Source: a virus
IMG/VR virus record: IMGVR_UViG_3300047378_000206
Span: 1-29,835 of that record
Strand: one strand, 5' to 3'
DNA length: 29,835 nt
Shown: positions 9,798 to 17,000 of the stretch, in pieces
Numbering within the stretch: the first letter of the stretch is position 1
How the letters are laid out: the number at the start of each line of letters is the position of its first letter
The notes under the pieces: generated by a model
What the model saw: only the letters and a program-made list of their open reading frames with translations
What the model was told of the DNA's origin: nothing
Database searches by the model: none
Position numbers and translations under genes: made by a program

Positions 9798-9817
9798 TCA
9801 GTTTACCCAAAAACAAC

Positions 9818-10648
9818 TTATACGTTATCTTTGTACTCAACTTTACAGATACCGTCAACATCACGTACGACGGCACCAGCTTTCATCATGCCGTTGCAGA
9901 GCCAAGAAGTCTTCTGTGCAACCCAATCCACAGAGGTCTTCATGTCAATACCAATAGCAAGTCCAACAGCGTCACGGCTAAAGAAGTATGAATCAACAGT
10001 GTTACTTGTAACAGTCAATCCACCTTCAGCACGATCATCAAGAATGATGAACTGGAATCCAGCTAGGCTATTTACGCCACCGCTAACAAGTGCTTTCACA
10101 GCTTGGTAGTCAGCAGAAGTAGCCTTCTCATCTTTCAAAAGACCGCCAAGTCCTGCACTGTTAATTGCGGCATACAAGTTAGCGTTAGGAACAGCTTGAC
10201 CACGCAATGCTACTTGAGCATCAATGACCTTAGCCATAGTAAGACCAGCACTACCGTGTGCAACAGTAGAAGAAGGAGTGATTGCATCAATAGCATCAAT
10301 TACTAGCTGATCACTACGACGACCCAAAGCGCCAGCGATAGTGTCTGCCAACTCTTGTTTCTCGTCAAAGTTTACTTCAGCTTGGTCAAAGATGTCTGTG
10401 TACTCAGGAGCATTCCAGTTTGCAAGAGTAGCTGTTGCAAATGCATAGCTTATGCCCATAGGAACAACATCAGCAGAGGTTGCTTTTTGGTTAGCAAGTC
10501 CCTTGCCCATGTTACGGAATTTGTAGGTGTCGCCAACTACATTGTTACGGATTGTTACAGCAGGCTTCAATAGCCCTTTTTGCGCGTACGCATGTTTTAC
10601 CATACTGTCAAATTCAATCGACGCTACGGCTGATAGATTAGCACTCAT
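9818..10648 (-). CDS. Major capsid protein (276 aa)
   Basis: The start at 10648 (MSANLSAVASIEF) is chosen because GAGGAAA lies just upstream. The frame stays open 13 codons further, but those codons include the ribosome binding site. The protein has an N-terminal segment with 'MVKHAYAQKG', then 'GDTYKFRNMGKG' and 'ADVVPMGI', a central 'LADTIAGALGRRSDQLVIDAI' and a C-terminal 'DWVAQKTSWLCNGMMKAGAVVRD'. This pattern is typical of HK97-fold capsid proteins of podoviruses, with length somewhat below T7 gp10. It follows the scaffold gene and has its own promoter (10773-10802), a stem in the 5' UTR and a terminator. It would be a very abundant late product. Confidence 0.85.
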   Translation of the reverse strand: MSANLSAVASIEFDSMVKHAYAQKGLLKPAVTIRNNVVGDTYKFRNMGKGLANQKATSADVVPMGISYAFATATLANWNAPEYTDIFDQAEVNFDEKQELADTIAGALGRRSDQLVIDAIDAITPSSTVAHGSAGLTMAKVIDAQVALRGQAVPNANLYAAINSAGLGGLLKDEKATSADYQAVKALVSGGVNSLAGFQFIILDDRAEGGLTVTSNTVDSYFFSRDAVGLAIGIDMKTSVDWVAQKTSWLCNGMMKAGAVVRDVDGICKVEYKDNV

Positions 10649-10703
10649 AATGATTTCCTCGAAAAGAGTATTAAAAAAAGTTTTCAAGGTTTTTTGCTGA
10701 GTA

Positions 10704-10743
10704 CCCAGTAAAAATGGTCAGCATTCAACCTAAATTTACTGGG
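10704..10743 (-). other. Stem-loop in the capsid mRNA 5' untranslated region
   Basis: CCCAGTAAA (10704-10712) and TTTACTGGG (10735-10743) are perfect 9-base inverted repeats separated by 22 bases. They lie downstream of the capsid promoter and about 55 bases before the capsid ATG. No T-run follows, so it is not a terminator. A 5' stem that protects the mRNA or a nuclease processing site is the likely role; a protein-binding site is an alternative. Confidence 0.55.
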
Positions 10744-10772
10744 CCTTTGGGAAAAGGGTATCCAGTGTACTG

Positions 10773-10802
10773 ATTATACACCTTTTACCCTATATTAATC
10801 AA
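10773..10802 (-). promoter_or_regulatory. Capsid promoter (TTGATT - 18 - TATAAT)
   Basis: On the minus strand the -35 TTGATT (10802-10797) and a perfect -10 TATAAT (10778-10773) are 18 bases apart, immediately at the end of the scaffold gene. It should start the capsid message about 120 bases before the ATG and gives capsid expression independent of the terminase promoter. Confidence 0.7.
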
Positions 10803-11506
10803 TTACCTGAACCGCCCCACGCTTCCATCATCTTTTGAATCTTGCGCTCGTGTTCTATATTTGTACTTCTTAGAAGGTTTCCTTGATCGTCTTTCTTAAA
10901 CATCTCTGTCTCGATAGCTTCCCAAGATAGACCTTGAGGGTTATGACCTCCCTCCATTGGCAGTTTAGCAGGAGCAGTAGCTTGTACTAGCATCTCAACA
11001 AGTGCAATAGTATCTGCGCTAGTTACTAAGTCTCTTGCTTGCTCGTAAGTCTCTGGATCAAGGTTGTTCTTCATAAACCCTTCTACAGTCTTAATTCTTT
11101 CCTGAGCATTTTCTCCCAACTTCTCTAGCTCGTGTTCTTGATTAACCTCTTGCGCGGCATAATCTTGAGCAGACAATAATTCCCATGCTTCCCCAAACGC
11201 ATCAGCACTCATGTTAGTTTTAGTAGCAAATGCCTCTAACTCTTGATACAAGGCATCATCATTCTCAATGCCTTCAGGGGGTGTATAACCGTCTTTAGGA
11301 GTTCCTTTAAATCCACCGAACTTCTTTGATAACTCAGAATATCCTTTAGCTTGATCTGCTACAGACTTATATTTTGTATCTAGCCATTCGGGTACTTCAC
11401 CAGTTCCTTTGATACCATCGGTTAAAAAATACTCACCTTCTGCAAGTTCTGGTGTAGCACTGTCTAACAAGGTATCGCTTTGTACAGCGGCTTGTTCTTC
11501 TGACAT
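10799..11506 (-). CDS. Capsid scaffolding protein (235 aa)
   Basis: An acidic, helix-rich protein directly upstream of the capsid gene, where T7 gp9-like scaffolds sit. The N-terminus is Glu/Ala-rich, followed by 'YKSVADQAKGYSELSKKFG' and 'FKGTPKDGYTPPEG', a motif repeatedly seen in scaffolds of this phage type. The C-terminal part contains 'ATAPAKLPMEGG' and a final basic/charged helix ('EHERKIQKMMEAWGG') suited to binding the capsid inner face. Length fits the family (about 230-300 aa). Its last bases hold the -35 box of the capsid promoter. Confidence 0.8.
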   Translation of the reverse strand: MSEEQAAVQSDTLLDSATPELAEGEYFLTDGIKGTGEVPEWLDTKYKSVADQAKGYSELSKKFGGFKGTPKDGYTPPEGIENDDALYQELEAFATKTNMSADAFGEAWELLSAQDYAAQEVNQEHELEKLGENAQERIKTVEGFMKNNLDPETYEQARDLVTSADTIALVEMLVQATAPAKLPMEGGHNPQGLSWEAIETEMFKKDDQGNLLRSTNIEHERKIQKMMEAWGGSGN

Positions 11507-11516
11507 AACTTAGTCC

Positions 11517-11798
11517 TTATTTGATTTCAGCTTGTTTCATTTGATTGATTAAAAACTTAATTACCCCACCCTCACCATTGTGGTAAGCGGCTTCATAATT
11601 AATATTTTCTGAACCAAAAGAAGTATCGTTCTCATATACAAACCTTCTGGTCAGGTCTGCTAAGATACGCGCTCCATCATCAGTTGTAAAGACTCTGTGG
11701 TATGCTTGAGCTAAGTCGTTAGCATTACGCTTACGTATTTCTGCTTGTTTTTTAGCAACTTCTGAATCAGCAAGTTGATCAATATTTGACCAACTCAT
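11517..11798 (-). CDS. Bbp19-like small protein between portal and scaffold (93 aa)
   Basis: The core 'LAQAYHRVFTTDDGARILAD' followed by 'LTRRFV' and 'YNEAAYHNGEGGVIKFL'-type spacing (here NYEAAYHNGEGGVIKFLINQ) matches the small Bbp19-like domain found in podoviruses of the Bordetella BPP-1 type and others. There it lies next to the portal gene and is thought to be structural. Its ATG overlaps the stop codon region of the portal frame's neighbour as ATGA, so it is coupled to its neighbours. The molecular function of the family is unknown to me. Confidence 0.75.
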   Translation of the reverse strand: MSWSNIDQLADSEVAKKQAEIRKRNANDLAQAYHRVFTTDDGARILADLTRRFVYENDTSFGSENINYEAAYHNGEGGVIKFLINQMKQAEIK

Positions 11799-13366
11799 TG
11801 AATAGGCATCGGTGGTTGTGATGTCTTCATGCCAGCTTGCGCGGCTTGTGCCCCAGCCTGAATAACCTGTGCTTTCTCAGTAGGTGTTCTTACCAGTTCA
11901 GCAGGCATTCCAGTCTTAGACGCTACCCATGTTCCAAAGTCTTCTTGCTTGAATCCAATCTTAGCTTGATCAGGGCCAGCATTCTGTAAGACAAACTGTA
12001 CTGCTTGTTGAACATTGATAATATCTTCAGCATCTTGTGCTTTAGCTAGAGGTGATAAGAACTTAATCTCAATATCACGCCCATCTAACTTTAAAGGCTG
12101 TAGTATTCCCCTACGTGTAAGGATGTGGACAACACGCTTGAGGATAGGAACAAGAACTTCTGTCTGTAAGCGACCAAATGCACTACCGATTCTCTTAGCT
12201 AACTCCCTTGACTCTATGGCTACCTCTGTCGCAGAACGCACAGCACCAGTAGGATCGCGCAGATCGTTAAACAAAGCACGTTTGATAGCAGTCTGTAGCT
12301 CCTGCATTTCAAATTGCGCCAATGCTAGGTTAGCACCAGTGTCCAATCTCTGGATAGAAGGGTTAGACGAGTTGTTAGAACCAACTGGAATAACAACTCC
12401 CGGACTTATAACTATATTGTAGGGGTTAGTCACGCCATCATCTGTAGCTGTATACATACCTGACAGGTCAATAGCGGCTTTCTGTAGTACAAATTCTTTT
12501 ACTTTGTTTAGTGAGCGTACATCAGGCAGTGCTTGTACAGCAGGGCCACGACCACGTATCTCACCAGAGACTTTAGAGTAACGACCAGTTACCCAAGGGC
12601 TTGAATCGCCAAAGTCTTCTTTCCAGCTTATACGATCTTCACCTTTAACCCATACACAGCCGTAGTATTTCTCAGACTTAGGCATATACACAACGCCTTC
12701 ACTGAGTTCTACTTCTGCATCGGGTTGATTGTCTATTAAATTCTGTACATTTTCTGAGGGCTTAAAGCCTCTCCACTGTCTTTTAAGGTTACGCGCTTTT
12801 ACGTTAAACCTACGCCAGTGTGTTTCAATAGAACCGTATGGGCCTTCTTCAAACGCAATACCTTTCTGTGGAATAGCGTTAAACACTAGTGGCATATTCG
12901 TGTTGTCAGTCTCATCAATACGTAACGTACCTGTACCGACTAACAGATCAAGAGCATGCTCATAGAACTGTGTAGCAAAGTTAGAACGGTTAATAAAATC
13001 AAAAACAATGTCTGCTTGTTCTTCTAGGTTTTTTCTTATGTCTTCTTCAGAGACATCAAACTCACCAGTCTCTAATGCCTTAACAACATTTAAAGATGGA
13101 GCAAAGGTTGCCCAGTTACTCCAGATAGGGGCGATGTTTTCTTGTAGCTTACTTGCTCCTTGTTGGATAGCTTCAATAGCAGTGGAGTCAAAGATACGAT
13201 CCATTTTCTTTGAGCCAGCAGTATTAGAGTCAAACAAGTTTCTGTTAGGAAGGAAGTATTCATAAGTATCATCTAATAGGTCATACCATGAGGCCATCTT
13301 GTTAAACGCTACAGACTCTCTTGCTTTTAAATCTTGTAATGATCCTAATTCTTTTGGCAGTTTCAT
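11795..13366 (-). CDS. Portal (head-to-tail connector) protein (523 aa)
   Basis: A T7 gp8-like portal that forms the dodecameric ring through which DNA enters and leaves the head. Family features are the N-terminal 'WYDLLDDTYEYFLPNRNLFD', 'IFDSTAIEAIQQGASKLQEN', the central 'GRGPAVQALPDVRSLNKVKE' and 'SGMYTATDDGVTNPYNI', and a C-terminal 'LRDPTGAVRSATEVAIESRE', all typical of the head-tail connector family. The length is close to T7's 536 aa. It begins right after the stop of a small Gly-rich gene, and its TGA overlaps the next ATG. Confidence 0.92.
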   Translation of the reverse strand: MKLPKELGSLQDLKARESVAFNKMASWYDLLDDTYEYFLPNRNLFDSNTAGSKKMDRIFDSTAIEAIQQGASKLQENIAPIWSNWATFAPSLNVVKALETGEFDVSEEDIRKNLEEQADIVFDFINRSNFATQFYEHALDLLVGTGTLRIDETDNTNMPLVFNAIPQKGIAFEEGPYGSIETHWRRFNVKARNLKRQWRGFKPSENVQNLIDNQPDAEVELSEGVVYMPKSEKYYGCVWVKGEDRISWKEDFGDSSPWVTGRYSKVSGEIRGRGPAVQALPDVRSLNKVKEFVLQKAAIDLSGMYTATDDGVTNPYNIVISPGVVIPVGSNNSSNPSIQRLDTGANLALAQFEMQELQTAIKRALFNDLRDPTGAVRSATEVAIESRELAKRIGSAFGRLQTEVLVPILKRVVHILTRRGILQPLKLDGRDIEIKFLSPLAKAQDAEDIINVQQAVQFVLQNAGPDQAKIGFKQEDFGTWVASKTGMPAELVRTPTEKAQVIQAGAQAAQAGMKTSQPPMPIQ

Positions 13367-13669
13367 TTATCTAGCCTTTCTTGTGGTAGTGTTAGTTGCA
13401 GTATATCCTGCACCAGATCGTAACCCAGAACTTCCTGCGCTACCGCCTCCAAAAACTCCAGCCCCAGCCCCAGTAAATCCTCGCGCAACACCTGATTGTC
13501 CACCTGCACCACCAGCTTTTGCTAACAAAGACTTAGACCCTAGCTTACCACGAGCCAAGGCTTTTAATCTTTTCTCACTTTCTTCCATCTCTTCATCGAG
13601 CATTCTACTTTGTCTTTCTACTACAGCTTTCTCTTGTGCCGTAGGTTCTGGTGCTTTAGGCCGCTTCAT
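13367..13669 (-). CDS. Small protein with charged N-half and Gly/Ala-rich C-half (100 aa)
   Basis: Residues 1-50 form a charged helix ('EKAVVERQSRMLDEEMEESE'), and residues 55-95 are nearly all Gly, Ala, Ser, Val and Thr ('GAGVFGGGSAGSSGL') ending in a basic tail. Small genes of this kind are common between terminase and portal genes in podoviruses. They resemble flexible virion or assembly factors, but I do not recognise a named family. It overlaps the upstream gene by 14 bases and abuts the portal start, so it is surely part of the head operon. Confidence 0.65.
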   Translation of the reverse strand: MKRPKAPEPTAQEKAVVERQSRMLDEEMEESEKRLKALARGKLGSKSLLAKAGGAGGQSGVARGFTGAGAGVFGGGSAGSSGLRSGAGYTATNTTTRKAR

Positions 13670-14006
13670 GGTGACTCCTTAGATGCTTTAATAATTGATA
13701 TGGCGTTAGAATGAAAGGATTGTTGATACCTAATATTTGTTTAGTATGACCTACACAAGTATTAAGCATAAATAATGATCTTCTGCATTCTCTTGGTATA
13801 TAACTTTTCATTATATATTTACCCTCGATTATACTCTTTTGGTCTATTACAGTAAATAAATCGACGCTTTTGACTGATTTTCCGTAGATAATGAAAGAAT
13901 TTGGCGTTGGTTTGACAATATAACAGTGCCTAATGCCTTTTTTTAAGAATTTTGACCACCATCTTTGCTGATCATCCTCAAAAATTACATAAACTTTAGA
14001 AGACAC
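13656..14006 (-). CDS. Putative permuted papain-like (NlpC/P60-type) protein (116 aa)
   Basis: Two motifs stand out. 'KGIRHCYIVKP' (His27) near the N-terminus and 'NTCVGHTKQILGI' (Cys84) near the C-terminus are followed by 'FILTPYQLLKHL'. A His motif before a Cys motif, with the Cys at the start of a helix, is the order found in circularly permuted papain-like peptidases/amidases such as the YiiX-type proteins. Similar small proteins next to the large terminase occur in other phages. A peptidase or amidase role is an inference, and a third catalytic residue is not identifiable by eye. It overlaps terminase by 11 bases and the next gene by 14. Confidence 0.6.
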   Translation of the reverse strand: MSSKVYVIFEDDQQRWWSKFLKKGIRHCYIVKPTPNSFIIYGKSVKSVDLFTVIDQKSIIEGKYIMKSYIPRECRRSLFMLNTCVGHTKQILGINNPFILTPYQLLKHLRSHHEAA

Positions 14007-15453
14007 TAACTTGTACTTTTGCTGTCACAGGTTTAGAAAACGTATCAGTACGTCTTAATGCGGCACGACCCTCGCCCTCACCTTGTAATGCGTACTCCAA
14101 AGCCTCAACAGGGTGTGAATATTCGTTCTTATCAGGCTCATCAGTGTATCTTTCCCCTGAAGTTTGGACTCTACGGTAGCAGAAACCACCTTGTAGACCC
14201 TTACGGATCATAGATGCTTTAGGTAGGACAATGAATCTAGGCTTACCATCCATACACATTTCTTTCATAGGGACTTCTAGTGCGGCTCTACGCTTCATAG
14301 GATCATTAGAGGCAGTAGGTTGACAGGGAATACCTGCGGCTCGCATGATTTGGAAAGGTGTTTCAGAGTTAGACTGGTTCTTATTGTTACCAGAGGGATC
14401 ACCCCATCCTTTAAACGTGTGATCAGGGTAGACTTCTTCGATGTATCTCTTAAGACTAGGGGCAAAGTCAACAGCACCAGAATCAGTTAACACGACTTCA
14501 TCAAAGCATACCCACCGTCCTATGGCGGTTCTCTGCATAAACGCACAGGCTGGTGTACGTCCAAAGTCAAATCCAAGGATAATAGGTTGATCTTTAGTAG
14601 GCGTAAACTCTAAGTGTTGACAGTGTACTGAATCAGTATACATAGGATGGACAGGTTTACCGTTAGACACAAAGCCGTATTCATTGGCTAGATTAACTTT
14701 AATCCAATCATCTGTCTTCCCTTGAAGTCCTCTTTTGTAATAGCCATCAGGAAGGTTAGTAAGGTTCTCAGCGTTTTTATTAATAATCCAGCTTTCACCA
14801 TCTTTCAATACCCCTCCTTGTTGTCTGTAGAATGCCCAGTCATCAGGTCGTTCTATCTCTGCTAACTTAAAATACCAATGGTCTTCATCAGGGGCGTTAC
14901 TATCTCCTATGATTCCATGATGTGTAGGACGCGCACCTTCCTTGTTAGAGGGATATCTACCATGTCTAAGGTCTAACATATCTAAAACAGCCTTAGAATG
15001 CTCCTTAGTCTCGTTTAACCACACCCATGTAGTCTGTATACCCCTAGCTTTCTTGACGTGTTCAGGACGGTCGAACGCAATAAAAACAACATCACACTCT
15101 ACCCTTGTGCCATCTTCTAGTTTAAACCGTATGAAGTGTGTAGGAGGCTCCTTGTTACCTTGTTTGAAGTCACCTAACTCACCGTGTATCTCTAACCAGT
15201 CTTTAATCGTAGTAGAGAACAGTTCAGAATAGGTGTTACGTGCGGCAATGATACGAGATAAGCGTACACCATAGTTCTTATGTTTCTTATCTTTAACAGG
15301 TGCTTGTTCACACATGAGGTCAAACAGTTTAAGAATACACTGGACGGTCTTACCAGAACCTAATGGCCCCATGATGAAGGAGTTTCTTGCGCGGCAATCA
15401 TTGAAATCTTGCAGGACTTGTCCCTGCGGCATTAAATTGTATTCAATTCTCAT
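13996..15453 (-). CDS. terL: Terminase large subunit (485 aa)
   Basis: The DNA-packaging motor: an ATPase domain plus a nuclease domain that cuts the concatemer. The Walker A motif GPLGSGKT is at residues 29-36, and 'TTWVWLNETKE' near residue 145 is the Walker B region. The nuclease domain begins at 'ILGFDFGRTPACAFMQ' with its first acidic residue, followed by 'KGWGDPSG' and the late 'EYSHPVEALEYAL', a terminase signature. Length is normal. It starts with ATG behind AAAGGT and overlaps the papain-like gene by 11 bases. The small subunit is not adjacent: three or four tiny genes separate the two. Confidence 0.95.
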   Translation of the reverse strand: MRIEYNLMPQGQVLQDFNDCRARNSFIMGPLGSGKTVQCILKLFDLMCEQAPVKDKKHKNYGVRLSRIIAARNTYSELFSTTIKDWLEIHGELGDFKQGNKEPPTHFIRFKLEDGTRVECDVVFIAFDRPEHVKKARGIQTTWVWLNETKEHSKAVLDMLDLRHGRYPSNKEGARPTHHGIIGDSNAPDEDHWYFKLAEIERPDDWAFYRQQGGVLKDGESWIINKNAENLTNLPDGYYKRGLQGKTDDWIKVNLANEYGFVSNGKPVHPMYTDSVHCQHLEFTPTKDQPIILGFDFGRTPACAFMQRTAIGRWVCFDEVVLTDSGAVDFAPSLKRYIEEVYPDHTFKGWGDPSGNNKNQSNSETPFQIMRAAGIPCQPTASNDPMKRRAALEVPMKEMCMDGKPRFIVLPKASMIRKGLQGGFCYRRVQTSGERYTDEPDKNEYSHPVEALEYALQGEGEGRAALRRTDTFSKPVTAKVQVSVF

Positions 15454-15513
15454 TTGCTACCTTTAGTTAATACTCGGATAGTCAGCACTGGTAAGGGATA
15501 CAGCCTTATATGT

Positions 15514-15530
15514 CCTATTAGTGTACTAGG
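15514..15530. other. 17-bp dyad upstream of terminase
   Basis: CCTATTAGTGTACTAGG is an imperfect palindrome (six of seven arm positions pair) about 60 bases before the terminase start. It could be an operator or a small RNA stem. No convincing -35/-10 pair with normal spacing is seen nearby, so a terminase-specific promoter here is not claimed. Confidence 0.3.
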
Positions 15531-15533
15531 TGT

Positions 15534-15698
15534 CTATTTAGACCAATCTATCTTATCGTAATTAGACTTAAATACTTCTCGACTACTCGCTGTAGACTTA
15601 CGAGCATGACTACCCTTACCACCATTGTATTCAGGGAAGTGCCTATCTCTTGTTTCTTTGTCTAACTTATGAACTAAGCTTGTGCCTTTCTTCGTCAT
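15534..15698 (-). CDS. Small basic protein upstream of terminase (54 aa)
   Basis: This short frame starts at an ATG preceded by AAAGGA with good spacing. The N-terminus reads MTKKGTSLVHKLDKETRDRH, and the rest is rich in Lys, Ser, Arg and Asp with 'GGKGSHARKS' in the middle and 'YDKIDWSK' at the end. The codon pattern and ribosome binding site make it a real gene. It is probably disordered and possibly nucleic-acid binding, but no family is recognised. It is directed like, and lies just before, the large terminase. Confidence 0.65.
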   Translation of the reverse strand: MTKKGTSLVHKLDKETRDRHFPEYNGGKGSHARKSTASSREVFKSNYDKIDWSK

Positions 15699-15707
15699 GT
15701 CATTCCT

Positions 15708-15833
15708 TTAATTAGTTACACCAGATGTAACCCCAATAGTTACGTTAGCAATAACCTTAATAGTTACGTTAGAGGTAACCATTAATAAACAAACCAAATA
15801 ACAAACCATACAAACAAACCAGTAAGTTACCAC
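15708..15833 (-). CDS. Possible small hydrophobic peptide encoded by repeats (up to 41 aa)
   Basis: An open frame runs from a GTG at 15833, overlapping the stop of the 60-aa gene, or from an ATG at 15809 (33 aa). It ends 9 bases before the start of the 54-aa gene. The first part is hydrophobic (VTYWFVCMVCYLVCLLMV), and the rest repeats Val/Thr units (SNVTIKVIANVTIGV). The DNA itself is repetitive here, and neither start has a clear Shine-Dalgarno. It may be a coupled membrane peptide or only a repeat-bearing spacer that happens to be open. Confidence 0.3.
   Translation of the reverse strand: MVTYWFVCMVCYLVCLLMVTSNVTIKVIANVTIGVTSGVTN
15735..15772. repeat. Direct repeat, two copies of AATAGTTACGTTAG
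   Basis: The 14-base unit occurs at 15735-15748 and 15759-15772, each preceded by TAACC plus two bases (15728 and 15752), so the repeat spans about 21 bases with a 24-base period. Immediately beside it (15785-15820) are three copies of AACAAACC-like units. The arrangement could be a protein-binding array, for example for terminase recognition, or simply the coding repeats of the small hydrophobic peptide. Confidence 0.55.
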
Positions 15834-16009
15834 CTACCGCATATACACGTTTCTTCTAAACACACACACTCACTAAACATCTTCTCATCTAACACATATA
15901 AGACTTCTTTCATCGCGTATAAGTCTTTATCAATTAAAGCCGTACAAAACGCTTCAATTAATTCGTAATCAGCATCACTCACAGGTTCATCCGTATTAAG
16001 ACTTATCAT
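15827..16009 (-). CDS. Small acidic protein with Cys-rich end (60 aa)
   Basis: A Glu/Asp-rich sequence with helices ('DADYELIEAFCTALIDKDLY') ending in a cluster of cysteines (ECVCLEETCICGRW). Cys at both CVC and CIC could bind a metal. The ATG follows the stop of the 65-aa gene with no gap, so the two are coupled. There is no recognised family. It sits between the small and large terminase genes. Confidence 0.55.
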   Translation of the reverse strand: MISLNTDEPVSDADYELIEAFCTALIDKDLYAMKEVLYVLDEKMFSECVCLEETCICGRW

Positions 16010-16207
16010 TTAATTATCATCCCTTAACCAATCCTTCATTACAAGCGTTTTTGCTAATTCAAGATAAAACACCTCAGATTCACTTCTAAGCGTACTTCCT
16101 ACCTCAACCCCTAGCTCACCTATAGAAATGACAATAAAGTCCTTAGAATGCCTTATATGAGCTTCTATGAGGTCTTCTACGTCAGGTCTGATCTTATGTA
16201 TAGTCAT
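16010..16207 (-). CDS. Small hypothetical protein between terminase subunits (65 aa)
   Basis: Acidic, mixed alpha/beta-looking protein (IRPDVEDLIEAHIRHS, then KDFIVISIGELGVEVGS, then a helix FYLELAKTLVMKDWL). No family recognised. The ATG at 16207 has no Shine-Dalgarno: upstream is an A/T-rich stretch including nine A residues on the minus strand, which might serve as an S1-type initiation region. It abuts the 60-aa gene exactly. Confidence 0.55.
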   Translation of the reverse strand: MTIHKIRPDVEDLIEAHIRHSKDFIVISIGELGVEVGSTLRSESEVFYLELAKTLVMKDWLRDDN

Positions 16208-16221
16208 TTAAAAAGTCATAA

Positions 16222-16277
16222 TTTTTTTTTGCGGGGGACATATATATACACATAACGCTCGCCTTCGGAGGGGGGGG
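16222..16277. other. Homopolymer-rich spacer after the small terminase gene
   Basis: This short spacer has nine T (16222-16230), five G (16233-16237), an alternating AT block (16240-16247) and eight G (16270-16277). It contains no complete gene and no clear hairpin with a T-run. Strings like this next to a small terminase gene could be a packaging-site region, but the sequence alone does not show it. Confidence 0.3.
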
Positions 16278-16289
16278 TACTATCCATCC

Positions 16290-16592
16290 CTAGTCCTTAT
16301 CGTTTGCTCCACCGTCATACTTCTTGCGCTGTATGCTGACTGTGAGACCTGTATCACCTGTACTGTGCTCTATTGCCTTTAGTTTTGGTGCTACATACTC
16401 CGCTATCTTGAGCCATGAAGCTATAGAGTCGCGTTGATTGGCTACCGATGGATCTTCCTGAGCTAACTGGTCGAGTGTGTGGGCCTGTTCTGCGGCCTTC
16501 ATGATGGGGTCGAAGTCTTTACCGTACATATCCTTTAGACGATTGAGAAGAAATGCCTTGTTCTTGCCTAATGCTCCCTTGGGACGTGCCAT
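16290..16592 (-). CDS. Terminase small subunit (putative, 100 aa)
   Basis: The basic N-terminus 'ARPKGALGKNKAFLLNRLKD' is the usual beginning of small terminase subunits of podoviruses. It is followed by helices ('FDPIMKAAEQAHTLDQLAQE' and 'SIASWLKIAEYVAPKLKAIE') and a polar tail with 'VSIQRKKYD'. Such proteins bind the packaging site and regulate the large subunit. The ATG is preceded by GAGG about ten bases upstream. It is the first gene of the leftward virion operon and lies right after a -10-like TATAAT. Confidence 0.75.
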   Translation of the reverse strand: MARPKGALGKNKAFLLNRLKDMYGKDFDPIMKAAEQAHTLDQLAQEDPSVANQRDSIASWLKIAEYVAPKLKAIEHSTGDTGLTVSIQRKKYDGGANDKD

Positions 16593-16655
16593 ATTATGTA
16601 ATCCTCTATATTATTTATTCCTACACCATTGATTCAATTGATCATTATTTAACCA

Positions 16656-16661
16656 ATTATA
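16656..16661 (-). promoter_or_regulatory. -10 box for the leftward virion operon
   Basis: TATAAT on the minus strand lies 64 bases before the small terminase ATG, in the divergent gap. No good -35 is found at 16-18 bases, so it may need an activator. Nearby, TCAATTGA is a perfect palindrome within repeated ATTGAT units (16629-16643) and could bind a regulator. Confidence 0.5.
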
Positions 16662-16769
16662 CCTAATTTACCTCTTATTTACCCCATTTATATGAGTAAA
16701 AGTTAGTTTAAATGCTTATTGTTATAAGAACTCGGTATATAAACCATGATAAAAAAAGGCTTTCGAGTA

Positions 16770-16797
16770 TTGCGATATGTCAAGATAAGAGTAAGAT
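16770..16797 (+). promoter_or_regulatory. Possible promoter of the small-gene early operon
   Basis: TTGCGA (16770-16775) and TAAGAT (16792-16797) are 16 bases apart and would start transcription close to 16804, shortly before the first ribosome binding site. Both boxes are imperfect. An alternative -10 is TATATA at about 16736-16741. Confidence 0.35.
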
Positions 16798-16826
16798 AGA
16801 TACCACACAAACAGAGAGGTAACAAC

Positions 16827-17000
16827 ATGACAAACTTAGATATGGCAAAAGAAAACATCAGCAAGAGAATAGAGTACTTTACTAAGGAGGCAGTTAAACA
16901 AGGTTATGGCAAGCGAATTAGTGAGAACACAATGAACTACGTCTATGGATTAAAAGAAGCCTTAGAGATGATTGAGTGGGCTGAATTAGAATCTGAGTAG
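16827..17000 (+). CDS. First small protein of the plus-strand early operon (57 aa)
   Basis: ATG follows AGAGAGG with ideal spacing. The protein begins MTNLDMAKENISKRIEYFTK and ends in an acidic 'ALEMIEWAELESE'. It is predicted to be all helical. No family is recognised. It leads a series of seven short plus-strand genes. The stop codon is directly followed by a folded intergenic element (17001-17047). Confidence 0.65.
   Translation: MTNLDMAKENISKRIEYFTKEAVKQGYGKRISENTMNYVYGLKEALEMIEWAELESE

Noticed and set aside
10649-10687. 13-codon longer capsid N-terminus
   Set aside because: It lies over GAGGAAA and the leader; the start at 10648 fits capsid proteins.
15720-15830. CRISPR-like repeats
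   Set aside because: Only two copies of a 14-21 base unit with about ten bases between, and no spacer pattern.
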